DNA of 64,000 nucleotides, from positions 599,501-663,500 of the forward strand of contig CAJHZI010000294.1 in the NCBI GenBank assembly GCA_905160935.1. The letters are read 5' to 3'. The notes under the pieces are model-generated. The model worked only from the letters and a program-made list of their open reading frames with translations. It had not been told where the DNA came from and ran no database searches. A program made the position numbers and the translations under genes. Positions 23,204 to 34,343 of the stretch are shown one piece after another (positions within the stretch are counted from its first letter, which is position 1; every line of letters starts with the position of its first letter). The DNA comes from Enchytraeus crypticus. Taxonomy: Eukaryota > Annelida > Clitellata > Enchytraeida > Enchytraeidae.

Positions 23204-23252
<49 letters not shown>
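23040..23252 (+). mobile_element. LINE-D 3' tail with (GA)n
   Basis: Contains ATGATTTAAAGATTTAATCG, GGAGGCGTTATATACCATGG and GGCAGTGCACTAAGAG, followed by a (GAGA) tract at about 23207-23252. In this family the GA tract replaces a poly-A tail. Confidence 0.7.
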
Positions 23253-23257
<5 letters not shown>

Positions 23258-23630
23258 TGCCAATGTTAAAGAAATATACATGTATGTTTATTTTAGGATG
23301 GAAGTATCAACTAAAATACACTCTTGTCTCAGCATTTATTAAAGTTAAAGTTGATAGATGATACTATGACGATAAATGATTTCAAATTTAGTTTGTGTTA
23401 GTTCAGTTTTGTGGGCCTTAAAGAAGCGATTGTGCACCCTGGGCCAGTATTGTTATGTTTAAAACCAAAACTAGATATGCTAGATGTGGACTCTGTGGAG
23501 TACGTTTCGAACGTAGATTTAATTAAAAATGATGCACTCTCTGAGTATGAATCCTGCCACCTAGCAGTACTTTTTGAGGGAGAGAGATGGAGAAAGAGAA
23601 GAATGTTTATAAGAAATAATGAAATCTCAC

Positions 23631-23691
23631 CGAGGCATCGCCCTTAAGTTTTAGCCGTCGAGCCTCCTGGCGGTATATCTCTGAATCTTGT
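23631..23691 (-). CDS. AFF-like host gene, internal exon (start of C-terminal homology domain)
   Basis: A 61-nt exon between TTTCGTATACAG and the donor GTGAGA. Its first base completes a lysine codon begun at 24781, and it encodes QDSEIYRQEARRLKLKGDAS. The pattern 'YxxEAxxLKxxGD' is the first helix of the AFF C-terminal homology domain. Phases match on both sides, which makes a chance match unlikely. Confidence 0.8.
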
Positions 23692-23699
23692 CTGTATAC

Positions 23700-24780
23700 G
23701 AAAACACAAAACACATCATTTTTAAGTCATAACACAATATTACACTATCTCTAATGAAAATTAATCAAAACAGTAATAAGTAATAAAAAAAAGAGTTTTG
23801 AATATGCTAACCAAGACCTGGAATCAATGATTCTTACTACAAATTTGGCAATAAGGTGGACCACATTCAAAGTAGATGCACATGTATACATAGAAGCGCA
23901 CTAAGCTTATAGTTAAATGAAATGATTCAGTGAAACATTCGTAAAGGGGTTGAGGTTTTCGGACGCTGATTATCTTCAATGTTAACCCCTAAAGTAGATC
24001 GTCAGATACCCATTGCAAAGGTGATAGGAGTTAAAACTTACTAACAGAACAAATACATCAACCAATGACAAAATACCATAAGGTTATCTAATTAAATCTA
24101 AAGAATAAATTAAATCTAATAAAATAAAAAACTTAGAACATACTTTGACTCTGTACATGAAAACAGAGACTTTTCCATCTGAACTTCTGCATTTTTCGTA
24201 TTCAGGCTAGAAATGCAAAATACAGTTAGAGTTAGAAGTTTATCAATCAATTTATCGGACTGGTTATTAATCAGTTTATCAGCAATACTACTGTTTTAAA
24301 GAAGTTTTTGTTAGCTAGTGTTAGCTGTTAAAGCAACTGAGTTGTTTAATGTGCAACTGAGCATATTTAATGCAACAAGTTGCATAATTGCCTGTATTAG
24401 CAGTTAATGCAACTGTTGCAAGATTACAGCAACTACAACTTGAAGACACACAGCCGCCGACACCAGCAACAAATACACGACTAGAGGAAAAATGATGACT
24501 AAACCTTTTTCCTGAGAAAAATAATGCATAACTAATGCAGATAAAACCTTTTCCAAGCTCTAGGTTATATATTAGTACAGAACTGGACTGAAAATACTGT
24601 TCAGATTCGCAAGAATCTGAACAACATTTTACTGACTCTTGTTCAGATATTACAACGTCAAGTAGTTAGGCAGTTTGTGGACTTGAGATCAGATGTTTAG
24701 AAATAGAAGTAAGACAACTGTATCAGCATGTGCGTTATGTCACAAGTAATTAAAAATAAATAAATGCGAATAATCAATAC
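23700..24780. other. AFF intron, no recognised content
   Basis: Intronic sequence without open frames. There is a GCAACT/AACTGTTGCA-rich segment near 24310-24440 and an inverted pair (AGATTCGCAAGAATCTGAAC) near 24600. Confidence 0.4.
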
Positions 24781-25376
24781 TTGAGATTTGAGCACGCCTC
24801 CGACGCTAACAATCCTTTCACATCATCAGTCTGTGTGGCAGTGGTTTTAGGACGACCACGCTGGTATCTCGACCCCGGTTCATTTCTCTCATAATCCCTG
24901 ACATGAGCTGCATCACCGCCACCTACCTCATTATTATGCCTCACTGCCTCATCCATAGAACCACTTCGGTCGCTAGCAATATGACCACCTCTGAAGTTAG
25001 GTGACCTTGACGTAGATCTTCGCCCACCTCGAGGTCTGCCATTATTATATCGGTCATTCCTGGAATCAAATCCTCTTGCCTCTCCTCTGTCAAATGAATC
25101 ACCTGATTCTGCATCAAAGTCCCGCCTACCGCCACGTCGTCGGTTAACTGGTTTGTTAGGATAACTCCGACTATCATAATGCCTCTGCTGCCATTGGTTA
25201 GTATTGGAATCTATTTCAGTAGGGGCGTAACGTAATGACGCCGCAATTGAACCCCACTGGCTGCCAATCTTCTTGTAGCTTGATTTAGGCTTATCATCGT
25301 CATCATCAGCAGCTGCAGTAGGAGTTAGGGTGACATCCAATCCAGAGGACCTGGCTCCCAGTACTGAAGGATCATA
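24781..25376 (-). CDS. AFF-like host gene, large RG-rich exon
   Basis: The exon starts after ATCTACAATATTTTAG with YDPSVLGARSSGLDV and ends at the donor GTATTG. It encodes about 198 residues of disordered, arginine/glycine/aspartate-rich sequence (RRRGGRR, GRPRGGRRSTSRSPNFRGG) plus a more ordered GSQWGSIAASLRYAPTEIDS. The 5' phase matches exon 25918 exactly (phase 0) and the 3' phase matches 23691. RG-rich tracts suggest RNA or nuclear-condensate binding. The central part of AFF proteins is poorly conserved, so the family call rests on the other exons. Confidence 0.78.
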
Positions 25377-25499
25377 CTAAAATATTGTAGATATCAAATT
25401 CTGGGTATTAAAAAGGCAGAAGGAAATACAGTAACTAAATTTGTAAAAATATTATCACAAATTTTTAACAATTTCTTTGTGTAAGAGCTAATGACTATC

Positions 25500-25503
25500 A
25501 TCG

Positions 25504-25551
<48 letters not shown>

Positions 25552-25850
25552 CTTGAGTCCCAGTTTAACCAGGGTCGGGATACATATAGACTGTCTCAAA
25601 TCCTCTGTCCTATACCACCCCGCCAGCAAACTACAAATTGTTACAATTTAAAATAATGAAAAAGTCTCAAATCCCCTATTTGAGACTTTTTCATTATTTT
25701 AAATTGTAGCAATTTCTGGAGTCTAGGCGCTCACCAACCGAATGCCCTTTCTGATGTTGCTATGGATCTTAGTGTTTTTGTCGCCTTCTACGACACGTGC
25801 AGCCACTGGTTGGTCAATTCTTCAAACAACCCGGACCCAACACGGGGTGC
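25500..25850 (+). repeat. (CAT)n plus repeat family C carrying an inserted hairpin
   Basis: (CAT)n at 25500-25550, then the family C body (CCCAGTTTAACCAGGGTCGG ... CGACACGTGC ... CAACACGGGG). A 38-bp-arm hairpin at 25635-25715 interrupts it. Intronic. Confidence 0.8.
25635..25715. repeat. Near-perfect 38-bp hairpin with 5-nt loop
   Basis: The left arm, 25635-25672, and right arm, 25678-25715, are complementary with one G-T mismatch around the loop CCCCT. The central arm sequence AAAGTCTCAAAT derives from the repeat's own CTCAAATCCCC/ATTTGAGACT words. Confidence 0.9.
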
Positions 25851-25917
25851 TAATAACTATTATAACCAAATTAATCATAAATATATAAAAAATTAGATAA
25901 ATTATCAAAGCTCTCAC

Positions 25918-27082
25918 CTCCGCTTCGTCGCTCACATCAGACATCAAGTCGTCATAGGCAACCTGTGTTGGCTCAGAGGCTACTTGCGAAGATTTAGAAC
26001 TTGCATCGCTCATTTTACCAGGCGTCTCGTTACCACTGTGATCTCCATGGTAACCGCCTCTTTGACGTCGATCATTATACGAGTTATATTTATCTTCGCT
26101 GCTAGGATTCCAATGATCCCGATCATATCTTCCACCTCTACCTCGGTAACCAGACCGATCGTTATGGTTACTCCTATCTTCGTCGTAGCGATCATTCATG
26201 TGACGCTTGAAGTCATTGTGCTCTGACAAGTCTTCACCTGCGCGCTTTCTTGGTATTCTACCTTTTGGAAGATGTTTCGAGCTGTCTATTCCCATCAGAC
26301 GATTAAGCGTATCAGGGGAATAAGCAGGCTGTTTAGGGACGATGACAGCGTCGCAATCTTTACTTTCTTCCTTTACGTTGACATTAGTGAAAGACGATTT
26401 CTCGTCCTCATCAGATGAAGAAGTATCGCAAAGTTTATCTGCGGATTTGAACGGCTTCTTACCAGCAGGTCCTTTTGATTTTGAGAAATAGCTTCCTTGA
26501 ACAGTCATGTTACGAAATTCTTCTGAATTTAACGGTTCTTTTCGGATTTTTCCAGAGCTATGTTTTCATTATTAATTTTCCCCTTATTATGTTTGTGATG
26601 AGCACTCTTATTTAAGCCAGTAGTATTCTTTCCTTCAGCTGCTGTTGACTTGGCAGCCATATCAGACTTTGCATGAGTTTATAACCGGTTATAACCGGTG
26701 CTTTCTGTTTCTTTTTGTTGGTTAGTATTTGTTTCAGCCTCACTACATCCTCATCATCCTCATCATCATCGCTCTCGCTGAAGAATTCTTCGGGCCCGCT
26801 GCTGATCCCATCGTAACTAGAGTTATCGTCATCGCTGTGCCCGTTAGAACTGCCGTGGCCTGACGATGCGCACACTGTATTCCCCGAGGAAGTGGCAGCT
26901 TCTTTCAACAGTCTTTCTCGAGCAGCACTGCCACCAGTATGATGTGACACAGAGGAGGCGTGGACTGAGACATTGCTGGAGGAGTGGCATAAACGACTGT
27001 GACAGGAACCAGCACTACGACATGAATTGCTGGACCGTGATGAAGAAGACGAGGGTGACCCGTAAGCTTTATTTACGCTACT
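25918..27082 (-). CDS. AFF-like host gene, Ser/acidic-rich exon region with two apparent frameshifts
   Basis: The acceptor TTTTTTCTCTCAG ends at 27083. The frame continues with a serine-rich block, then EEFFSESDDDEDDEDVVRLK near 26750, and ends at the donor GTGAGAGC after SDVSDEAE (25918). Serine-rich and acidic blocks fit the transactivation region of AFF proteins. Coding-like sequence passes through three frames: to about 26665, then one ending near 26525 (SDMAAKSTAAEGKN), then PLNSEEFRN onward. Both switches are at short A-runs and each is explained by one missing A. That suggests assembly homopolymer errors, although a decayed exon or a tiny intron is possible. Confidence 0.72.
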
Positions 27083-27182
27083 CTGAGAGAAAAAAGTACA
27101 AAAGAACTCAAGTAAAAGTATTAAGTAGAAGTGTCAAGTATAAGTTATCAATAGTATTGTTGCACATCAAGTATAAATCTCA

Positions 27183-27475
27183 TGTCATATCTACAACAGC
27201 ACTGTAGTAGATCAGGTGGAAGTCTCTTTTGTCATATCTACAACAGCACTGTAGTAGATCAGGTGGAAGTCTCTTTTGTCATATCTAAAACAGCACTGTA
27301 GTAGATCAGGTGGAAGTCTCTTTTGTCATATCTACAACAGCACTGTAGTAGATCAGGTGGAAGTCTCTTTTGTCATATCTACAACAGTACTGTAGTAGAT
27401 CAGGTGGAAGTCTCTTTTGTCATATCTACAACAGCACTGTAGTAGATCAAGTGAAAGTCTTTTTTGTCCTATCTA
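27183..27475. repeat. 47-bp minisatellite, about six copies
   Basis: The unit contains CAACAGCACTGTAGTAGATC and GGTGGAAGTCTCTTTTG and repeats head to tail from about 27183 to 27475 with few changes; the outer copies are more diverged. It lies in the intron upstream of the exon at 27082. Confidence 0.9.
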
Positions 27476-27479
27476 CAGC

Positions 27480-28010
27480 AGTACTGTAGTACATCAGGTA
27501 TAATTCTTGTATATCATATATGAAACATCTTGTTCAGTTTCTTCAGAAACGGGACTTTAGTACTATAACTTTAGGACTCTATTGATTAATTCATTTTTTA
27601 TTGTAATAATTAATATTTAATAATTAGCTTTATTCTAAAAATCTTTTAAGTTTATTTTCCTCATCAGCGCAACCACTTAAAACTATGTAGGTTAAAAGCA
27701 AATTAAGTATATTTAAAACTAATCATTGAATTAATTATTTCGTGAAGTAATCTGCCCATATCATACATGTATTAAGTAAAAGTGTATTTGAAAACTTCTC
27801 ATAATCATTACGTTAGATATTTAACTGCATTAAATGACTTTTATCATCCCAACAAAAATTTTAGTAAATTTCCCCAGCTGCCATCAATCATATAAAAGCA
27901 ATTAAATATATAAATTTAAATACAAACTTTGTCGATTATATATTCCTTATTTTCAATTTGTTCAAAGCTAAAAAAAAATTAAAATTACAATTTCACGCAG
28001 AAGAATATAC
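27480..28010. other. AFF intron, no recognised content
   Basis: AT-rich intronic sequence without recognisable frames. Confidence 0.4.
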
Positions 28011-28014
28011 TTAC

Positions 28015-28083
28015 ATGTTCAATTTCAGAAGTATTAGTAGACGACTCTATGGCCGTTATGAGCGGTGGCAATACACACATTTC
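28015..28083 (-). CDS. AFF-like host gene, exon with PPL-TAI motif
   Basis: A 69-nt exon between TTTTTGATATTTAG and the donor GTAAGT. It encodes EMCVLPPLITAIESSTNTSE in phase 0. 'EM....PPLxTAIxxxxxxxE' is a well-conserved AFF-family block (EMTHSWPPPLTAIHTP-like in vertebrates), which is the strongest single argument for the family call. Confidence 0.8.
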
Positions 28084-28569
28084 CTAAATATCAAAAATGT
28101 TACAAACGTTCACATTTATATGTCATCTGTGGACATAAGTTCTTATAAGCTTCCAAAGGCAGGTCCATACCGTCGTTTCATACATTTCGCATAATCCGCT
28201 GTGAGGTACAATGTTATTATACTGCGAAAGTTATTGCTGAGAGCCCAGCAATAAGCCTATATGCTTAATGCTGACACCAAACATGCAAAAATGAATCACT
28301 CAAGGAGATGAAGACCTCTATACGTTGAGTCTGGACCAATAAGCTTTCAAAGTACGGCATAAGCCGTCATCCATCTCAAGTCCTGGTCCTGATATTACAT
28401 ACCTCTCGTCACAGAAAATGACTTATAGTGCCACAGTAAAATAAGCGCTTTAAAGAAGAATATGAGCGCTGCTTGAATTTCAGCACCATATTTTGAAAAT
28501 TCAGATCAACAATTCAAATTCATTTTAAATGTCTATAGATCAGTCATACATGTCCTTGTGAAGGATGCA

Positions 28570-29321
28570 TATTTGCGGATGATTAGGTTTGATTGGTAGT
28601 AGCGAAGTGGATTTACAGAAAATTGTGGATGACCTAAACTTTACTGCATTAAAGTATACAATAGAATTTAACACCAAAGTGACAAGAGTGTCTAGAAAAG
28701 TGGACGACTAAATGTAGAAATAGACGGTACGAAGTTAAAACAGGTAAAGAGTTTCAGATATTTAGGTCACACATTAGCAGAAGATGTGAAACGCGGAACA
28801 AAAAGAAAATATGGTATTGTTCGGGCAAAAGAAACCTTCAGTAAGAGGACAGAATTGACAACAGAGAGTTCGAAGAAATCCACGAAGATAAAGATTGTTG
28901 GGACGTCAGTGTGGCCCACGCTACTACACAAGTGCATAACATGGACATTAAGAAAGGATGATAATTGAAAATTGGAAGCATTCGAAATATGGTTATGGAA
29001 GAGAATTGAGGATATTAATGGACTGACAGATTTACGAACAAAGAAGTGCTAGATACCGTTGGCAGAAATAGACAATTGATAGATATCATAAGGATTAGAA
29101 AGAAGAATTGGATGGGTCCTGCACTGAGATGGAATGATTTGCTGAAAGAGGTGATTCAGAGATGAGTGGAAGGAACAAGGTTATAGAAAGACCGAGACTT
29201 GGGATATCGCATGAATTGATAACAAATTCATATGTTGATAACAAGAGAAAATCAGAGAATAGAAATATGTGAAGGAGTTAAATGCCAATGGCCCTGCCAA
29301 TAGGCAGTGCACTAGAGAGAT

Positions 29322-29375
<54 letters not shown>
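28570..29375 (+). pseudogene. LINE-D copy, decayed
   Basis: Translation in broken frames shows QVKSFRYLGHTLAED-like, TLLHKCITWTLRKDDN and a degraded GHTT C-terminal region, ending with CAATAGGCAGTGCACTAGAG and (GAGA)n at 29320-29374. It sits on the strand opposite to the host gene, within its intron. Confidence 0.75.
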
Positions 29376-29378
<3 letters not shown>

Positions 29379-29613
29379 TTACAGCTTAATTCAACTAAAT
29401 TTATTGTAAAGTAAATATTTAGCTGAGATTAAATCTATCAATACAACTGACCATACTTACAATTGTCATTAGTTTTAAACGTTTCAAAAGCAAATCCAAT
29501 TTTCTTTATTTTAATATTTATATTTATTTTTTTTAAAATTAAAAAATTAAAAAAGCGCTATAAGGTGTATAAAAAATTGAAAAGTAGACACATGTATCAA
29601 AAATTTACTTACG

Positions 29614-29649
29614 TGGAATATTTGACGTATGTTTGGCTCCATGGTAGTC
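29614..29649 (-). CDS. AFF-like host gene, 36-nt microexon
   Basis: The exon lies between the acceptor TTATCATATTTCAG and the donor GTAAGT. In phase 0 it reads TTMEPNIRQIFH, which joins directly to EMCVLPPL in the next exon and extends the family pattern 'I..IL.EM'. It is the most upstream exon found. The 5' end of the gene is further upstream, possibly beyond the Polinton. Confidence 0.65.
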
Positions 29650-29734
29650 TGAAATATGATAACAAATAACTAAAAAATACAAATGAAATATAATGTGATT
29701 TAAAAAAATTAGTTTTAAAATATACTATCTCTTC

Positions 29735-30095
29735 TCTTCAGTGCGTTGCCAAGTGGCACGTTCAAGGTACATATTCATATTCAAAGTCTGCTTTCTCTCT
29801 CCATAAGAGCACTCCTTAGATCAACAAGTTAATCCCTTCACAAAGTCAATACCTTATTCATACCTTATGTAGCCTATAGCTTGGGAAAATATGGCTTCTG
29901 AGATGGTTTCCCGTGGCCTTCCTCAGTCAGATGGATTAATTACCATTTAATTCTGGAGAAAATATTTCATGGTGAGGTGGGCCCCCTCTTGCAATCCTTA
30001 GCTCCTGCCTTTGTCGCCTTTTACGTACACGCAGCAGTTTGTTTGCGGTTGCACTATTCTGAAGTAATCCAACCGCACCCGAGTACAACATGGTT
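29735..30095 (+). repeat. Interspersed repeat family C2, copy 1
   Basis: About 360 bp shared with 31845-32205: TCTCTTCTCTTCAGTGC, AAGAGCACT, CTTATGTAGCCTATAGCTTG, TTCCTCAGTCAGATGGATTA and a C-like end (CGCCTTTTACGTACACGCAG). Confidence 0.85.
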
Positions 30096-30437
30096 TAAAT
30101 ATAAACTTCACTCATTTTAATGCACTTCACAACTTTAAGTGCTGATACAAAATGAGAAAACTCTATTTTAACAGATTTCAAAAATATATAGGCCTAAGAC
30201 AAGCTTCAAATTTCAAATTATGTAATGAAAGTATGCAAAATGAATTAATTATTGAACTTAATTAATTGTTAATATTCTCTGGCTAACGTATTAGACTAAC
30301 AATTGCGTTTCTACAGTCACCTTTGCACTGCACTTCGTATAAGCAAGGTTGAGTATGACACTTTAAAATGTCATTCTACTGATTACCCTGTCTCAAACAT
30401 ATAATTTTACTTACATGTTCATGTAGGCCTACATATG

Positions 30438-31133
30438 CAGTGATGGGAAAACTACTTTTCAAAATTATTTTGAAAATGCTAAAATAAAATGCATTTCAAC
30501 AGTATATTTGAAAATACTAAAATAAAATATATCTAAAAGTAGGCTATTTTGAAAATAGAAAATAAAATTGTATTTTGAAAATACCTTTGAAAATACGCTT
30601 ATAAAATACTTTTGCAATAGATTACCACGCCAAAGACGTGGACAAATGGCATTAAAATATGCACACAGTTGGTTCAAATTTAAAAAGAAAATATTTTAAA
30701 ATATTAAAATATTGTTTAGATACTGTTAAGATGTTAACACAAATTACACTTGAAGGCATTCTTTCATAATTTTATATATTAGAAGATGAATGTTATGTAA
30801 TTAAATTACATTAGCAATAGACTCGGTGCCTGCTAAATAATCAAGAGTAAAAACAAGTTCCTACATATATTTTAACTTTCGTTCGTTTTAGATTTTCAGA
30901 TTGGGTAAACAAAATTTAAATTAACTAAATTTCGAACAAACAATTAAGGAAAGGTATTTTGAAAAGTAAGTTTAAAATATCATAATTTAAAGTTTTTTAA
31001 ATATTTTTCTACAGTATTTTAAAAATTCTTTTGAAAATACTTTTTAAAGTACTTAGAAAACAGAAATTAAAATAGTATTTTCTATTTAGAAAATAGTTTT
31101 CTATTTTTCAAAATGCTTTAGTGCCCATCACTG
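30438..31133. mobile_element. Non-autonomous hAT element
   Basis: Inverted ends CAGTGATGGG/CCCATCACTG at 30438 and 31133 are flanked by the imperfect 8-bp duplications TACATATG (30430-30437) and CATATATG (31134-31141). The 696-bp body is AT-rich, with many TATTTTGAAAATAC-type palindromic words and no transposase. Confidence 0.8.
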
Positions 31134-31844
31134 CATATATGAAACATTAGAGCTTAATTATATAGTGATGCTGATATTAATACCAATTTAAGACTATCTC
31201 TATACTTAAAGTTGCTGATATTTTCTCTTAATATATGCAGATTTACTCAAGTGCAATGACATTTTTATACAGTCGAATATATAAATATCTATTTACTGCA
31301 TAGTTTATACAGCACTAAATTTTTTATTTAAAATGAGTAGCATAATAAAAATATATAGTAATTAATATAATTGATTATAACTTAATATAGTAATTAATAT
31401 AATTGATTATAACTTAATATAATTTAGTGCATAGTCGAGAACATACGTACTAGTAGATCCAACAGCGTGAATAATGATTTCCTAAGTGCTGGCAATAAAT
31501 TTTAATGTATAGATGCAAACTGTCAAACAAACTAGCAAACAAGAAATCTAAATATCTCAATAATCCGCCTCCAGAAGTCTTCGTCATTTTCATGCACTCT
31601 GCTTGCTTTTATACAATGGTTTATTAGACCAGATATCGTTACCACTGCTGTGATTGGTTGAACAGAGTCAGCGTATCCAACCAATCAAAACAGCTTGACA
31701 AATTATGCCTCTTCAATATTCTAGCGTCACAATCCAAATCTCATAGCTATTTATGTTAATGTGACATCAGTGTGATGTGTCCAGTGAAATGTTGCTGAAA
31801 TTTTAAGTTTTATCTTACTTATATTATATTAGAATATAGGCCTA
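31134..31844. other. AT-rich spacer with a 32-bp tandem duplication
   Basis: ATAATTGATTATAACTTAAT occurs twice in tandem near 31360-31420. No gene is seen. Confidence 0.5.
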
Positions 31845-32205
31845 CAATCTCTCTTCTCTTCAGTGCACTGCATAGTGGCAGGTTCAAGGTACATATTCAC
31901 AGTCAAAGTCTGCTTTCTCGCTCCATAAGAGCACTAATTAGATCAACAAGTTAATCCCTTCACAAAGTCAATGCCTTATTCAAACCTTATGTAGCGTATA
32001 GCTTGGGAAAAATGGGGCTTCTGAGATGGTTCCACGTTGCCTTCCTCAGTTAGATGGATTAATTACCATTTAATCCTGGGGGGAAAATATTTAATGGTTA
32101 GGTGGGTCCCCTCTTGCCATCCTCAACTCCTACCTTAGTCGCCTCTTACGTACGCGCGGCAGATTGTTGACATATTCTGCAGTTCTTCCCAGAGCACAAC
32201 ACGTG
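31845..32205 (+). repeat. Interspersed repeat family C2, copy 2
   Basis: Direct copy of 29735-30095, ending CAGAGCACAACACG. The two copies bracket the hAT element but are not its ends. Confidence 0.85.
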
Positions 32206-33275
32206 GAATATTATATTATAATTATATTATAATTATAGCTTCTGCAACTAGCTCATGTTCTTCTTTTTTTTGTTTTTCATGTTCAACTGCACCAGTATAC
32301 AAACCTGACACTGGTGCAGCAAAACTGCGGAAAACGATACATTTCCATGAATGCATATATAAAATATTTGAATAATAATATTTGATTCAATTTTTTAAAT
32401 TCATTAATTGATTTCTGTTGGTTTGTCAGACACACTACAGATGCTTAAACGCCTTTGATACGATCAGCATCATTCCACCCCTCCATTCAAGCATTTTACT
32501 GTTCGTATAGACTTTGTGACTTGGTCACAAATAATATCAATTATCAAACAATATTTGTCGGAATGTCACACAGATAGAAAGTCACTCTGTCTGTGTGTCT
32601 GTCTATCTATCTATATGTCCGTCCGTCAGTTCGTCCCTCCATCCATCCGTCTCTCCATCCGCCCGCCTGCTCACCCATCCAACTTCCATCCATCCATCAA
32701 TTTCTCTTTCTATCCACCTTACTATATACTTACCTATTGAGAGTAGAGTGGGCGAGAGAGACAGAGAGAGAGAGACAGAGTTGATAACAAGAACAAAGAA
32801 AAGCATTTTAGCAGAGAAAGCCATTATGCACTACCCTACAAGCTATAGGTTTATTTACTTTTGAAACCTCTAGTGAACTGCTAAAAGCTTGTAAAATTAT
32901 AATTATCCATCAACTTTTATGGCCCTGAACGTGACGATGGCTTGAGTTGATATCCGTAACTTAAGCCAACGATGAAAGCTAGAAAGTGACACCCATTGAT
33001 GGAAGTTTGAATTGTAGTAAACCCCTACCCCACGCCAAGTAATCCTACCCCTTAAAAGAATTCAATTCATTTAGTTTCTAGCAATTCTTGACAATTTATT
33101 ATTGAAAATTATTATCCGCTCTTTTAGTTCACATACATAATCATGGCATAAAACTACCATGGCACATAGGAATCATCAAATATTCACTATTGTTATCATT
33201 AAATATTCAAACAATCTAATATTCATAATTTTTGGTCTTCTATTCTATTTTCTATTTCCTATTTTTATTTGTCCG
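32206..33275. other. Low-complexity spacer
   Basis: Contains (CTAT)n/(CCAT)n-type pyrimidine-rich sequence at 32590-32710 and a (GA) stretch near 32750-32778. The ORFs there are repeat artefacts. No gene is seen. Confidence 0.6.
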
Positions 33276-33350
33276 GAACCAGTAGCGATGTCGGTAAAAT
33301 ATTCGATCAGTGCGGGGATTTCGAGTGAGGAACTGACGTTAACATTAGAT
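33276..33350 (+). repeat. SINE family A fragment
   Basis: GTCGGTAAAATATTCGATCAGTGCGGGGATTTCGAG and GAGGAACTGACGTTAACATT match the SINE at 19632, with an internal deletion. Confidence 0.6.
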
Positions 33351-33477
33351 TTTTACCTGCTTTTTTCCTTATTATCTTATCATTGTTTTTTCTTTTCCTA
33401 CATTGTTCCTTACATTCAATTATTTTAAATCAGAGCAGAGTTGCAAGTTTCAGACGATGGACATGATTTTAAACCGG

Positions 33478-33725
33478 GTCTCAATAGCGCCATGGTTAAG
33501 GGTGCAGATAACGTCATGAAGTTTGAAATGACAGACCTTGAGGTGAATCGAACTCTCTTGGGTTCGATTCCCAGCCGCGCTGATCTGAGAGTAAAATCTC
33601 GGACATTCACTAGACTGGCTACACGGAAAATGGACTAAATTGCCTAACGGATATAACATGTGGTATTAAAAGTGATAGATATCAACATAGTTGATCACTT
33701 CACTATAATGTGTGTTGGGTGTTGA
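33478..33725 (+). repeat. tRNA-derived SINE, family B, plus-strand copy
   Basis: CTCAATAGCGCCATGGTTAAGG (box A region), GGGTTCGATTCCCAGCC (box B) and a body including GTGATAGATATCAACATAG match the inverse of 4325-4562. Confidence 0.8.
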
Positions 33726-34337
33726 ATCGTCTTGATCAAAATAGATTTTGGACAATTTTGTACATAGTCTAAGACACCTGCAAAAATCAATAAATTTTGT
33801 TTAATTAAATATGGATTAATATCGATAATTCATTGCATTTTTCTGTAGTGTGCTAAAACTCTCAAAACTTACCTTTTATTTATTTTATATTGTATTTATA
33901 TAATCTTTATTTTCACCAAAGTCATGACAGTAAACAAAAGCGGAAACAGACAAACAAACAAGTATCAACTACATAGACAATATAAAGACATTCCTTTTGA
34001 TCACAAATAGAACTCAATATTTACTTTAAGTAAATATTTAAACTAATATATACTTTAGTTACATATTAGAGGCTTAGTACTTTTGTTAAATAGTTTTTCT
34101 CTTCGGTTTAATATTGTAACTAATTCATAAATTGGAAAATATTTAAGAAATTGCATCGTTTGTTATAAACCAGAATTATAATTCATTTATTCTTATTTTG
34201 ACCAGTGGCCAATAATGATAATGCTAACAAATTCTACCTTATTAGTTCAATCCTTAATGTTTACCACAGGAATGGGAGTCTTTTGATATTACGTCAGGAT
34301 TGATAATTTTTACAATTATTAGTTAATGTGTGTAGCA
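33726..34337. other. AT-rich left flank of the Polinton
   Basis: No gene or repeat is recognised up to the target duplication. Confidence 0.4.
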
Positions 34338-34343
34338 TATATG
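34338..34343. repeat. Left target-site duplication TATATG
   Basis: Identical to 51048-51053, immediately outside the two termini. Confidence 0.95.

Noticed and set aside
24941..26226. Other-frame ORFs over the AFF-like exons
   Set aside because: Their composition is that of repeats in the wrong frame. Splice-site and phase evidence supports the minus-strand frame described.
27183..27475. CRISPR-like array
   Set aside because: The 47-bp units are contiguous with no unique spacers, and the setting is an animal intron.
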